Shown here in pieces: positions 11,383 through 25,200 of a stretch of 64,000 nt of DNA. The notes under the pieces are model-generated. The model saw only the letters and a program-made list of their open reading frames with translations. It did no database searches and was not told the DNA's origin. The translations under genes and the position numbers were made by a program. Position 1 is the stretch's first letter. Every line of letters begins with the position of its first letter. Source of the DNA: Gigantopelta aegis (Eukaryota > Mollusca > Gastropoda > Neomphalida > Peltospiridae); NCBI RefSeq assembly GCF_016097555.1, contig NC_054706.1:59351921-59415920 (forward strand), read 5' to 3'.

Positions 11383-14300
11383 ATGCCCCGTAAATTATTT
11401 AAAGATGAAGTAACAATATTCTGGGTAAGCATAAGCTCCAGCTGTTGGCCATCAGGATAATGCTTTTACCCTTACCCTTTACGTGGACTAGGATTATCTA
11501 TAGAAGGTAAGATTTATGTTTTTCAGTTAATTTGTTCCCTGGATGTACATACATAAGTAACTTTGTTTTTCTTTTTTTCAGATTCGTCCTGGAGTTGGAA
11601 AGAGACCACAAAGTGAGGGTTTTTTTTAATGTCCATTTATTAATCATGTCTATACAAACTAATTTTTATTCAGGAAGCACGACATGTGAAATATTTCAGT
11701 AATTTTGTAATTTAAAAAAATATATTTGCTCAAAAACATTTAGTAAATGTTATGTGAATTTATGTGCCTGGTAGCCATAGTTTGAAATGTACTGAAGTAC
11801 TAATTAATATTATTACAGTGAAACCTGAACAAACCAGAATCTTGGTAAAGTTTCATGGTCCTGAATTTTCTAAATTCTACAACGCGAGCCTCAAAACACT
11901 GGATCCTGTCTAAATCGGATCAATATTAGGCCCCCGATGTGATCCGGTTTAGACAAGTTTCACTGTATAACTTCAATTCTTTATTCACTTAGACCATATA
12001 CATGGTACATGAGGTAATATAGTAATATAATATTTACAAAGTGAAAAAGATAACATTTCGAGAACAAAGTGTAATAAATAAATAATATAGTAAATACATA
12101 TTCTCATGTTCATTTCTAGATCACATTCTTGTTAAACCTTGTTTAATGTAATCACATAGTTTTATTACAGTAATACATGTTTACTCTTCTTTCATTCCTT
12201 AAATTTTATTTATTTTTCTAGTCTTAAACCACTAAATAGCTTATAACAAATACAGGGCTTCTAGATTATGGTAGCCCCACTCCCATGGCTAGTGATATTT
12301 AGTATTTAGTAAATACCTACTACAACTAGCCCAACGGCTAATGGAAAAAAAACCCTTGTCAAATGCTACAGTTACATATTTTGTAAATATGAATATTCTG
12401 CCCCCTCTTTCCACCCCAATCTAAGGATTTTTAAGCTCTATATCCCTTTTTGGGTGACATCTGATTATTACTAGTAGTAAAATTGTATTTATTTAAAGTA
12501 GGGCTAGTGAATTTTTAATCATGGCTAGTACATTTTTAAAATCACTGATCCCATGGCTAGTGGATTTTTATAAAATTCTAGAAGCCCTGAACAAATAAGA
12601 AAATTGGTTTGTTGTTGTTATGATAATTTTAATTTTGTTTACGTTTCTTTTTTTAAAGTTGTGATTTTTTCTTTTAGAAAATAAAGATTATGATGATATT
12701 CTTGGAGATCTTCTTGCACCTGATGGTAAATTTTAAACATTTATATTTTATTAAAAAAAATTTAACATGACATTTGTCTGTAGGATAGTGCATATAAAAA
12801 ATCCCTTGCTGCTAATCAAAAAGAGTAGCTCATGGAGTGACATCAGCTTGTTTCATTTACCATTATTTGTGTGGTTCTTAACCATAATGTTAAATGCAAT
12901 ATAACTGTAAATTAAAAATGTGTCGAGTGCATTGTTAAATAAAGCATATCTCTCTTTAGTATATGATATCCCACCAGTATCAGCACTGAGTTTAGAACTG
13001 AAGAATATAATGGAATAGACATCAACACTGTCTCCTGTCCAATTGTTTACAAATCAAACCTGTTTTATGCAGCCAGAGAGAAAAAAAACATGACCTTTTG
13101 AGACAATTGACAGTTGCAAAATAATACATGTAATATATATTTTTACTACATGATCATACTACGTGTATATTAGATGATTTAGAAGAATATTAAAACTTGT
13201 GGCATTTTAAGGCAGATATTTAATAGAGATGTTTGCTTGAGCAGTTACTCTTAAAGGAAACATGTCACGAGACCATATTATAGCTCATTTTAAAAGAAAA
13301 ATGATATAAAAATAATATACAAATAAGTTTATAACAATAAAATACATGTAGTTAACTTAAAATGAAGAAATTGCGCTAATCAGTATCAAAGTACGATTTA
13401 TGCATATTTATTCGTGAGCATTCGGAAAAAAAGGGAAGTGACGTCAGAGCCTCTGTACTCTTCCATTGTTTGTTAATTGTTTATATATGGAGTAAGGGGC
13501 TTACGATCTTTTCAGTCCAACAGTGCCATACTGCGCAGCCTTTGGGTGTAAAAATAAACAGTTTAAACGATCGGGATTGTCTTTTTACAGCTTTCCAAAG
13601 GATTGTATCCGAAGAAAGACGCGTGTATTTTATCGCAAAACAAAAGATTGGACACCAACACCACATAGTACTTTGGTGTCAGCCTATTTACAGCCCGGAG
13701 CCCGGAGACAAAAACAGTACTCGGTTGCAAATGCCGAGGTGTACATTGTACATATTTGGCACAAAGATACACCTCAGCATGATGTATTTATATATGTTAA
13801 AACATGTTTGTTTGTTTTTTCGGGGGAAAAAAGAAGATTTTTCATGTTAGGGCTGTAGGCCTACATAACAAAATCTGTATTCACCGTCCAAAGAAGGAAA
13901 CGTCAATAAGTAATTAAATATGGCATATACAAACATGGGATTTGGCATGAGGATACATCTCAGTACGATGTATTTAAATATATTTTAAAAAAACGTGTAG
14001 AAAACAAAAATAATGTTTTTAATCTTCAGGCTGAGTACGTCACAAAAACGTTCCTCATCGCCCGAAGCCCCAAAGTAACACGAAGTTCAATACAAAATAA
14101 ACCACTACTGTCGGTGTCGAAATAACTATTATGTTTCATCCACGGGCTGACTTGAGAATCGGAGTGTTGTTTTAGTTAATTGGTCCTTTCTTTCCGTGGC
14201 CTGCACATGTGATTCCTGATTGGCAGGTGTATATTGCAGGGTATTTACCAGGTAAGTGATTACCACTGTTTAGACATACGTACAAAATACTTGCCAGTTT

Positions 14301-17300
14301 TTTAAGATCACAGGTTATTGTGGCGTAACCTGTCGCGACTATAGTACAATGTTAATGGACATTATCAGCCGCCCTGCTTTATTACTGTAAATAATGCTGT
14401 AAAACCCTTGATTAAGTAGACTTTCTCCATCTAAAATTACAAAACTGACCAATTACGTAGTACCAAAGAAAAGAAAATTATCACTTGGGTATCGTGAATG
14501 GTCGTTTTTACTCTAACGCACCCTACCAATAGGCCTAATAATATGCTGCTTTTTTTTTAAAGAGAGAAAAATACTATAACCCCATTTCGTTCTATTGATG
14601 CAAATTGAAATATATTTAGTTAAAAAGTTGATTATACTCTCAAGTCATTTATGTTGTTTTACAAGTCAGGTTAATGAAAGTGAAGCCCCTTGTCGTAAAT
14701 TAGAGCGTCTGTTTACACTGTGCATACAGATTTCATTATGTACAGCCCGAACATGAAAAATTAGATATTTTCTAAAAAAATAAAAAAATGTTTGTCCTAC
14801 ATTTATATTTTTTACATATTTAAATACATCATACCGAGGTGTATCTTTATGCTAAATATGAACAGTATACACCTCGGCATTAGCATCCGGGTTTTGGTTT
14901 TGTCTCCGGGTTACTTTCGGGCTCCGGGCTGTAAATTGGTCGACCGGTCTGGTCTGGCACCATCGGTTTCTCCACCCTCCGACTCGCTATCCGTTTTCTC
15001 TTCAGTATCACTGTTGTAAGTAAATGTGTGTCTTTCTTCATTTACTAACAGCTCAAATTGATACGGCAAAACATTTTGTGAACGGACACTCATTGTTTTG
15101 GTAAGCTGTGCAAGTCTTAGATTCTTTATGAGTGGTACGGACTAATGCTTTTAAGTGTAAGGCTTCAGATCAAGCGACGCATCTCTGACGTCACGGACCT
15201 CGTGATTGCCCTGCTCATTAAAGATCGGCAATTTTCGCTAAGAGCTCGTATTTTTTTTTTTTTTTACAGAGTTATTTTAAGTAATTAATTTTTATTTTTT
15301 TTTTTTTTTAGGTTATTCAATTTATAATTAATTGTACATGGTTAGTGCCAAATATAGGTCACGTGACATGTTTCCTTTAAGAACACGAACATTTCTTTCA
15401 ATATGACAATATATTTAATGAATATTAACCAAATGAACCTGAGACTTGTTAATATTTCTTGCAGATGTTATGTTAAAAAAGAAGCCAGGACAACCTCAGA
15501 CGGTAAGAACACCATATGAACAACAGAAAATCATGAAGACTTATCATAAAATACAACTTGCAAGTACAGAGTGCTTGATTTTCTACTGAGTAATCAACCT
15601 ACTTAACTTTCCTCTTGCATGTGAATCTTGCCTTAGAAACCCTTCTCATATGTGATTTGCGAGAGACCTAGAATCACAAGATTTGCGAGAGACCTAGAAT
15701 CACAAGATTTACGAGAGAGATAGAATCACAAGATTTGCGAGAGACCTAGAATTACAAGATTTGCGAGAGAGATAGAATCACAAGATTTGCGAGAGACCTA
15801 GGATCACAAGATTTGCGAGAGAGATAGAATCACACCTTAGAAACCCTTCTCATACTTGATTTGCAAGAGGCATAGTGTCAATCCTACACAAGAATAGTGA
15901 ATTTTATTATTTACTCTGGAGGTATCAACCTATAATTTAAGCAACCACACACAATCCATTTTTGGTAAAGTCAAAGCAAATATTGGAAATTAATGTAACT
16001 TTCAAACTTTTATGATTTACACAGTGTTTAGTGATAAAACTATGGGGATAGAAATTAAATTCAGAATATTAATTATGAATTTGAATGATAAAATTTCCCA
16101 CTCTGATAATTAATTATCTTTATAGGTTGCACAGACACCTGGAAAGAAAGCTGGAAAAAGGTATGCTCATAGTTTCGGTCTTCTCTGTAATTAAAACTGG
16201 AAAACTTGATTCATTTAGAATTCTGCAGGTTACAGAATTCTGCCAGTCGACTATACCACAAGAGGTATAGTGGACCTGAGTCTATTCTTAGACATCTTTA
16301 GAGTCTAGACTCAAATCTCTGATAATAGAGGCTGTCATTCAGGCACATGACGATTTTACTTGCTACTAATATTTTGGACTGGGGTTGTTGTTACAAGATT
16401 ACAATGAATGTTTTCTGACAGAAATGCTCTATTACACTTGATCGTAGAACTTTCCAGATCAATAGTTATTGTGCCTCCTGTTTTGCCTCAATCACAATAC
16501 TGTCAAAACTGTGTTGTTGACATAATTAAAATATGGGACATTGCTATCATTAGTTGTATTTTTGTTAGTCAGTAGACATCTTTCAACTGTGTTGTTGACA
16601 TAATTAAAATATGGGACATTGCTATCATTAGTTGTATTTTTGTTAGTCAGTAGACTCATCTTTCAACTGTGTTGTTGACATAATTAAAATATGGGACATT
16701 GCTATCATTAGTTGTATTTTTGTTAGTCAATAGACTCATCTTTCAGTTAGGAGATAACCATATGGAGTTTTTAGATTTGAGGTGGTTATTGTCTCTTTGA
16801 TCCCACAAATGTAATTTTTGAAAAATGAAACATTTGCAAGCATCAAATAGACAATAACACCCACAAATCTGAAAACTCAATATGGTTATGTCCATTGTAA
16901 ACTGAATCAATTTTCTACAGAACTAACTGTATATTTGGCATTTAAAAAAAAAAAAACCCTGGCTACAGTCTAACTGTAGACCCTTGAACCGTCAACTTGG
17001 CCTGTTCCAATTGCTAATGATGTCACTTTCTAATGACGTCATTAGCTTTCCGGCTGTTATTTTTATTTGATTCCGGAAAAATAATGTAATTAACCAGTCA
17101 CAATACAGAACACACTCACCATCAGTTTACAATTATCATTAATTGTTTTTCATCATGTTTTAGACTGGACACGAGTAAGAACATTTGTAAGACAGTTATG
17201 GTAGTAAAAATAGGTGGTGGTTAATCAGAGATGAAAGTTGGCCGCCTTTTGGCAGAATTCTGCCTTTTTGGTGCACCCCCCTAAAAAAAAACAAAAAAAA

Positions 17301-19099
17301 CAAGGCACATACCCTGAACTGAAAAATATTTTAGCCTTTTTTGTCAAGTACCATTTTTATCCCTGTTAATTAAGTCCTTTGTGTAAAATACGTAAGTGTA
17401 AGGTGGCAGAGATAAAATCGGCACAAAATGTAAAACACAAAAGTCAGGTGAAAGACGAAAAAAAGAAAGAAATGTTTTATTTATTGACGCACTCAACACA
17501 TTTCATTTACGGTTATATGGCGTCGGACACATGGTTAAGGACCACACAGGTATTGAGGGGATGTGGGTACCTGAAGTACAGTGAAGGATTATACCCTTTG
17601 TCTTGAAAATGTTTTCACTTTTGCAAGTACCTTTATTTACAAAAAAAACAAAAATTCATTATATAATGTTTCAGTGCTCTGTCCAATGAAATGTACAGCA
17701 GTCTGGCGGCGCAGGCAGGGAACGATGCCGATGAAGAGATCTCTGATGCCGATGTCAGCGAGGTGGCCAGAGCACTTGCTGTGAGTTTCACTTTTTTCCA
17801 TGTTTTTAAAAACTTATTTTCGCACTTCTATCCAATTAAGAAACAAGCATGCTGTCCTGGATACACCTCACTCAGCTATCTGGGCTGTTTGTCCAGGACA
17901 AAGGATTAGTGGTTAGCACCTCGGTGGCGTAGTGGTTAAGCCATCGGACTACATGTTGGTAGGTACAGGGTTCGCAGCTTGGTACTGGCTTCAACCAAGA
18001 GCGAGTTCTTAAGAGCTCAATGGGTAGGTGTAAGGCCACTACACCTTGTTCTCTCTCACTAATCACTAACCAACAAACAACCAGCAAACAACTAACTCAC
18101 TGTCCTGGACAGACAGCCCAGATAGCTGAGGTGTGTGTCCAGGATAGCGTGCTTGAACCTTAATTGGATATAAACATGAAAATAAGTTGAAATGAAATAA
18201 AAGTGGTTAGCTGTTAGTGTTTAGTGAGAGAGAAGTCGCTGTAGTGGCGTAACACCTATCCTTGAAGCCGTTAAACTTGCTCTGGCTGGGAACCGGTACC
18301 AGGATGTTAACTCAGTACCTGCCAGTCTTAAGTCCAGTGGCTTAACCAAGGCCGGTGAGTTTCACATTTGAAAATTGTTAAAAATTATGTTAAGTTTGAC
18401 ATCAAAATGTTGTGTTTCCTTTTGTTGAGGCCATGTGTCGGGTAATTGAAAATCTCAGTGAATGTTTTTGTTTGTTTTATGTATAATGTACATATTTAAA
18501 AGCAGTTTATTTTGCTTTTAGAAAAGATCCCTTGCTGCTATTGGGAAAACGAAGCAGGTTTTCTCCGAAGACTGTGTTAGAATTATCAAATATCTGATAT
18601 CCAATAGCCTATAATTAATAAATCAATGTGCTCTAGTTGTGTCATTAAACAAAGCAAACTTTAACTTTGCTCACTGTGCCAAAGAAGAAGACAATGTGTT
18701 ACAATGACCGCTAACACCTAATAGCCATATTTTAAAATGTGCTGGGGTGTCCACAACCAACATTCCTTTCATTTTTATCCTTTAATGTTTGGCTGTGATT
18801 GTTGTAGGGTTTGGATGACATGGATGCTGATCTCTTTGGTGGAACTTTGCCAAAGAAGAAAGGAAGCCTTAAAGAGAGAAGTAACAAGACGACACCTCGC
18901 AGAACACCCCGATCACGCAGCGGTACTCCCCGCTCTATGGCTGGAGGTCAAAGAGTTGCATCCCCTACTCGTAGTGACAGCCCTACAAGTCCGCCAGAAA
19001 GTGCCAGGTCAAGTCTGAAGCGGCGGACACCGAAATCGAAATCTCCAACGGTTGGTCAGATGATGCAAAAACCAGGGTCAGCGCCTGGGAAATTTTCAG
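11383..19099 (+). CDS. FBF1: FBF1 exons 1-7 (N-terminal region)
   Basis: Exons: 11383-11424 (tentative), 11582-11612, 12678-12725, 15465-15502, 16126-16160, 17675-17780, 18808-19099. Exons 2-5 are only 31-48 nt, yet their phases (0,1,1,0,2) fit exactly. Exon 3 encodes the conserved DYDDILGDLL. Exon 6 gives EEISDADVSEVARALA and exon 7 begins GLDDMDADLFGG, matching the conserved block of vertebrate FBF1, then becomes Ser/Arg/Pro-rich. Exon 1 encodes MPRKLFKDEVTIFW and ends at a GTAAGC donor, but no homology supports it; ATGGAAAAC before GTAAGT near 8935 would also fit the phase. Intron 3 holds a hAT element and the large T2/Kolobok element. Confidence 0.8.
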
Positions 19100-22000
19100 G
19101 TTTGTACATTGTGAATGGAAGACCAACTTTGCAAGCCGAAGTACCATTTTGTAGAGTAGACTGTATTTCATACTTTGGCATAGTTTTACCTGCATAAACT
19201 GATCTGGAAATTGCCAGATTTCAATGGTTCTCTGTGGAAAAATGTAGGATTATCATGTAGTTGTTACACATTTCTTTGCTGTTATGAACAAACATAGCCA
19301 TTTCCATGGTAACATGCTGTGTTTGCCACGAAGATCCATCTTAATCTAGACATTCTCTGCATTTACAGTTATCAGAGGTATTGGGTTACATTTAGTACAT
19401 CGGCATATATTATTGTAGATGGGAGAAGTCATATGTTTTTCTCTTTCCAACCAGTGCACCACAACTGGACAAAGGCCTTGGTATGTATTTTCCTGTCTGT
19501 GGGAAAGTGCATATAAAAGATCCCTTGCTGCATTAGAAAAAATGTGGGTTTCCTCTGATGACTACGAGTCATAATTACCAAATGTTTGACATCCAATAGC
19601 CGATGATTAATTAATCGATGTGCTCCAATGGTGTTGTTAAATAAAACAAACTTTGACTATATAATTCACTGGAAGTCTGGGTAAATTTATACAGGTAACT
19701 ATGTCAAGGTACAAAAACCAGTATTCTGTATGGAATGGTACTTTGGCTTGCAGGGCAGGACGTAGCCCAGTGGTAAAGTGCTCGCTCAATGCGCGGTCGG
19801 TCTGGGATCGATCCCCGTCAGTGGGCCCATTGGGCTATTTCTCATTCCAGCCAGTGCACCACGACTGGTATATCAAAGGCCGTGGTACTTTCCTGTCTGT
19901 GGGATGGTGCATATAAAAGATCCCTTGGTGCTAATCGAAAAGAGTAGCCCATGAAGAGGCGATAGCGGGTTTCCTCTCTCAATATCTTTGTGGTCCTTAA
20001 CCGTATGTCTGATGCCATACAACCGTAAATAAAACGTGTTGAGTGCATCATTAAATAAAACATTTCTTTCTTTCTTTCTTTCTTTCCTTGGCTTGCAAAG
20101 ATGATACAAGACTATATCCTAAATCGCATATTGCTGCTGGGCCATTGGTGGACCATCAGTGGTTTCATTGTTGCCTCACCACATCATTTTTGTCTTGCCA
20201 GTTGTGCCATTCTTCATGCTAGCAATGTGCTGGCATGGCAGGTTGTAGGACAGGAAGGTTTGTTGTCAAACCTGAACATGAGTTTGTTCAGTGGGGTCAG
20301 TAATCTTGGTTCTCCTGATCTGCATTTATCACTTTACAGCATGTACGATATGTTGTTTGTAGCATACAGTTTTCTTATAATTAGATGTAAGGAATATAAC
20401 CTTTAATTGTTTCAATATACCCATGGGAAATTTGGCATCCTTTGACATATAAGATTTTAATTTTAACTCCTAAAGTTTAAAATGGGCTTTTAATTTTAAC
20501 TCCCAAAGTTTGGAATGAGCTTAACATTCTTTATTTTATGTTAACAAATATCTGGAACTTCTGCATTCGAATTGTCCATATTTTATTTCAAAAGTTACAG
20601 CAAAACTTTTAAGGCCATAGTTTTGAATTGGGGACATGGTGTTCAATATCAGGGCCTTGCTAGATCAGTGAAGGAACTGTTATTCTCACATTACATCTTC
20701 ACCTACATTTGTTTTTAGACCTATCTGAAGCTAGCGAGAACTTGAAGCCTGGGCAGACAAAGGCTGATGAACGACCACGCACAGTACCCAAGGCTAAGGC
20801 CAGGTTCGACTTTGGAGGTAAAACATTTACTTACTGTACAGAGATGAACATCACGTAGTCTTATCAGTTTTGATATTTGTTCATGTTTTATTGATTAACA
20901 GTTTTTGTAGTTGTTCAAAGTATTGTAAAAATTAATATTTTACTCCTTTTTTTTTTCTTCATATTTTTATAACTATTCTGTGAAGAAATATTTTTTTAGA
21001 GCTTCTTGTCACCACATCTCCTTAGCACCTTTTTTGTAAGACATTGTATTTTGGATAGTAAAAATGTAATGGGGTGTGTGTTTGTGTATTAAAATTGCAT
21101 AATTGCAACAGTTTAGAAATTTTCATTAACAAGGATAAATAAATTTTAATCGGGGCCCAAAGTATTTTCTCTTTATTTACAGACATTCATAATATATCAT
21201 TTGTTGTTTCTAGAATTCAGTCAAAATTATCTATTAGCTGTTGTGTTTTTTCCACTCCCGAACTCCATCTCCATTATCATGAAGAATTTTTTTTTATTTA
21301 TTTGTAAGCTGTTTTATCTGTAAGTTAAGAGACATTGAAAAAATACATGATTTGTGGGGTTTTGTTTATTTACAGAATTTGATGAAGATGATCCTTTAGC
21401 TGGTATTTTATCGGACTCCGATTTAGAATTATCCAGTCAGATAGCTCAGAAAACTGTTTTTAAACAGCAGAAGTCTCTTGATGAGCCAATCAAATCAAAG
21501 GACAGTGGTAACTATGCTGACAAACATGCTATATTTAAATAGAAAATCTTAATAAAGAAGTCGAGCTCTCAAAAGACAATGGTAAACATAAGGAGCAACA
21601 TGTTCTATTTAACTGTATAATAATTATGAATCATTCAGATCACCAAAAGACCATGGAAAAAATATGAATAAATGTTATATTAAATATTTTAACAAGTAAT
21701 TTTTGCCTAATGAACGAATTGGATACCCAAGAGAGTGGTAACGTACAAAGAAATATTTATAATAGATAATATTAATATTTATTAAAAATGGTCATTTCTG
21801 TTATTTTGTATATGATATACATGTATACAGTGAAACTTCTCAAAACTGGACCCTCTGTAAACCAGAATTGCCTCAAAACCAGACATTGTTTACTGTCCCT
21901 TTTTAAATGACAGTACAGCACATAACCTCAATAAACCAGATACCCTTTAAAATGGGACATTTTACTTGGTCCTGAGTGTGTCCGCTTTAGAGGGGTTTCA

Positions 22001-22175
22001 CTGTATAACCATCATAGCATGCACCTTTTTTGTGCCTGCAGAGTGTAGGGTTGTAGGATTGAGCAGACATAGATTTTTCACATGCCAACTACTATGTCCA
22101 CGACCGGTATATTAAAAACTATGGTATGTGCTATTCTACCTGCATGAAAGTATATACATAAAGCCTTTCACAACT

Positions 22176-22213
<38 letters not shown>

Positions 22214-25200
22214 GTCTAGAACCCGCAAGGAAGAAAAATGTTTTTGACAGACCCCCAACTCGAAGTGGTAGTAGTGGAAAGCCTGATGAGGACGTAGTTA
22301 CAGAATCTCCTCCAAAACCAGCAGAACCACCTCCGAAAGTGGCAGAACCTGTGCAGAAAGCCAAACCAGGTTGTTATGGCTGTATTTGATACTACAGTGT
22401 AGTTCACAACAAAATAAAGAAAAGATATTTTGAATGTATATAATTAAAAAGAAAATTAAGAGGGTTTCTTAGCTATACCTTTACCATCTTGACGTTTTAT
22501 GTGTATCTGTAAGTGGGAAATTAAAAAATAATACTTTACTTTTCCCCACAAAAACTATTTTTATACAAATACGAGAGTCCGATATACATCAAAATACAAA
22601 TATGAGAGAGTCCGATATACATCAAAATACAAAATGTATTGTTAATTGAAACAAACATTACCTGGTTTACCTGTATATCTGATTAAATGGTATTTTGCTT
22701 AGACAGTATATTGAAGTCTTCATCCCTTTTTATAAAAAAAAAAAAAAAAAAAGAAACATTGAATACATTTAGTGCTGTATTTGATAAAATGGCCCTTTTG
22801 ATTTTTTATTTCAACCGTATGTTAAAGACAATGAATGTAATATATTTTAATTGCAGAAATGAGGAAAAAGGATGAAGTAATTTTCAGTGAGGATGATGAC
22901 ATGCTGTTTGGTTTGGAGGAAAAGAAGGAGAAACCGGAACTCAAGTCGAAGCCGATGACAAAAGACGGTGGCGACAAACCGGCCAAGTCTATTATGGATA
23001 GCTTCCTGGGCAAAGGTGTCGGAAGCAAGCTGTTTGAGCCAAAGGAGAAAAAAGATTTCGTTCTTGATAAGAAATACACACAAGCAAAAGGTATTATTTA
23101 TCTTTGATCTGTTTATAAAATCCTCGACTGAAAATTAACTATAGTCCTTTCCATCAGAGAACGTTATTTTCTTACTGTGGTATATACTACAAGTTATTTA
23201 TTTCTGAGCCAATTGTTTTCTAAATTGCACATAAAAATAGTGGGTTTTTTGTAATTTTCAAAACATGTTTACTTTTCTTCTAACATCAATTCAAATGAAA
23301 TTACCGTATTTGACAGGAAATAAGCCCATGTCTTTGAATAAGCCCCCCTCCGTTTTGATAGCATTTAAGAAATTAGGCCCTCATTTGTAAATAAGCCCAC
23401 CCCCAACTTCGTCACCTTATAAATGACATGAAACTGCAAATTTGCTCAAAGTTCATTTAAAAGGTCATACCTCCTGCAGATAATTAAACACAAATGTAAC
23501 ACAATATTTTACCACCAGTGAGATTTAGCAGTCTAACAATAACAGTGTGTAACATTGTTTTCAATTTCATGCCTGCAGTATTTCTCTGAAGTATCCAAGC
23601 TCAAGTATGAACTAAAAACCAATGTCTATTTTTACCACCACACTGGGTCTGCAGTTAATGCTAATTAAGCAAATACCTTATTCTGATTGGCTAAGAACAA
23701 TGACCTTAGATTGATAATTCTTTGTAGTGTAAGCTGGCTGCCTGTGTCAGAAACGTGCGTATACGTTATTGAGTTTGTTGTTAATTGCTGTTGTTTTAAG
23801 TCTTCTCAGCATTAAATTTTGAATGTAAATAAACAGCACTGGTAAGTAATTGTAACATAGAAGGTGTGTTTCTGATAATTAGATACTAGTAAAAAAACAA
23901 ACAATTTAATTAATAAACAATTATTATTTATTAATAACAAATGGAACACTAATTAATAGATGAGCTACAGAACGTTTTTTGTTTTCTTCCTAGTTTATTT
24001 AAGTGTTGTTATTTATTTTAATTATTATTATTTAAAAAAAAATCAACAAAACTGGCCCCTTGTCTAGGAATAAGCCCACCCCATGCTAAGCTCACAATGA
24101 GTTGTCTTGGCCCCCTGGGCTTATTTCCGGTCAAATACGGTAAGTGCAATATACAATGTTCATGGAGCAGAGATAGAAATAAGCAGAATTTTTCATTAGT
24201 CCACCAGACAAGTACATTGAGAAATCTACTTGTCCAGCAATGTTTTCACTTGTCCAAAGGTTTTGTTTTATTAAAGTACAAGGACTGTATTTTTGGTTTC
24301 TCAAAATCAAATTGTATTGAACATTTGTACTTGTCCACTGGACAACCATTGAGGTACATTTTGCTTGTCCGAGCAGATTTTCACTTGCCAAGACAACGGT
24401 GCTTATTTCGAACACTGTGGTGGCTTCGAAGGACTATAGATCTATTTGCAAGAGCAGATATGTTGCAGGTAGACCTAGTGAAATCATGGTTGACAAAATA
24501 TTTATTTTGAAGTTTTGTTAAGTAAATATGAAATAAAATTGAAACACATTTTATGATAGCCATATACAGTTGTGTGAAATCAACTATAAAATATAAATAA
24601 TAAAAATGTTTTCAGATGACAAAGAAGAAGAAGATTTTTTATTTGGTTCATATCAACCTTCTATGGCATCAGGCTCTCGACCGACTTCCAGAAGATCTGT
24701 TCGGTAAGTAATAATTATATGTTCGTAAAATTTCTACATTTTATGTGAAAACAAATGGGTTAATGTCATCTCGGCACAAATAAAAGTGTCAGGTGTGAAC
24801 CAACATTACATGGACTAATAATCAAGAATGGCTGTATTTGTTGTAGACGACAAGCCTTGGTGGCGTCGTGGTTAAGCCATCGGAAAAAAGGCTGGTAGGT
24901 ACAGGGTTCGTAGCCTGGTATCAGTTCCCACCCAAAGCGAGTTTTAACAACTCAATGGGTAAAAGTATTTTTCAGTATTATATTCCTTAATCTTATAATA
25001 ATAGGTTGTCATTATTTATTCATTGTTCCATTTCATTACATCAGTTTTCAAGATGATGACGACATATTTGGTTTGGACAAGTCTTCATCAAGAGGCAGAA
25101 GCCAGTCGCCCAGTAAACCACAGCCTGTGACAGATGACATGGGATGGCTGGAACAAGCCGCACTGCCAAAACCGACCGCCAACAAGGTCGATACTGCACC

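Larger units (their letters stand above)
13251..15380 (+). mobile_element. T2/Kolobok-type DNA transposon with a THAP remnant
   Basis: The ends are TTAAAGGAAACATGTCACG and its inverse, about 24 bp with one mismatch; TTAA is the target duplication (13251-13254, 15377-15380). TTAAAGG ends, a TTAA target and a THAP zinc finger together point to the T2/Kolobok group. GTGACGTCAGAG is also mirrored further in (about 13438 and 15185). A second inverted pair lies inside, about 13690-13810 against 14810-14935. No full transposase is present. It fills most of FBF1 intron 3 and stops 84 bp before exon 4. Confidence 0.8.

Noticed and set aside
15653-15834. CRISPR-like direct repeats
   Set aside because: The repeats are contiguous with no unique spacers, in a eukaryotic intron. 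The same holds for the arrays at 27082, 40241 and 48262.
19755-19830. tRNA gene suggested by A-box and B-box words
   Set aside because: Part of a SINE head; the sequence continues into the SINE body and does not fold as a complete tRNA.
24097-24510. 137-codon frame in FBF1 intron 11
   Set aside because: It crosses the right end of one transposon and a MITE-like repeat, has no recognisable domain and does not join FBF1 in phase.
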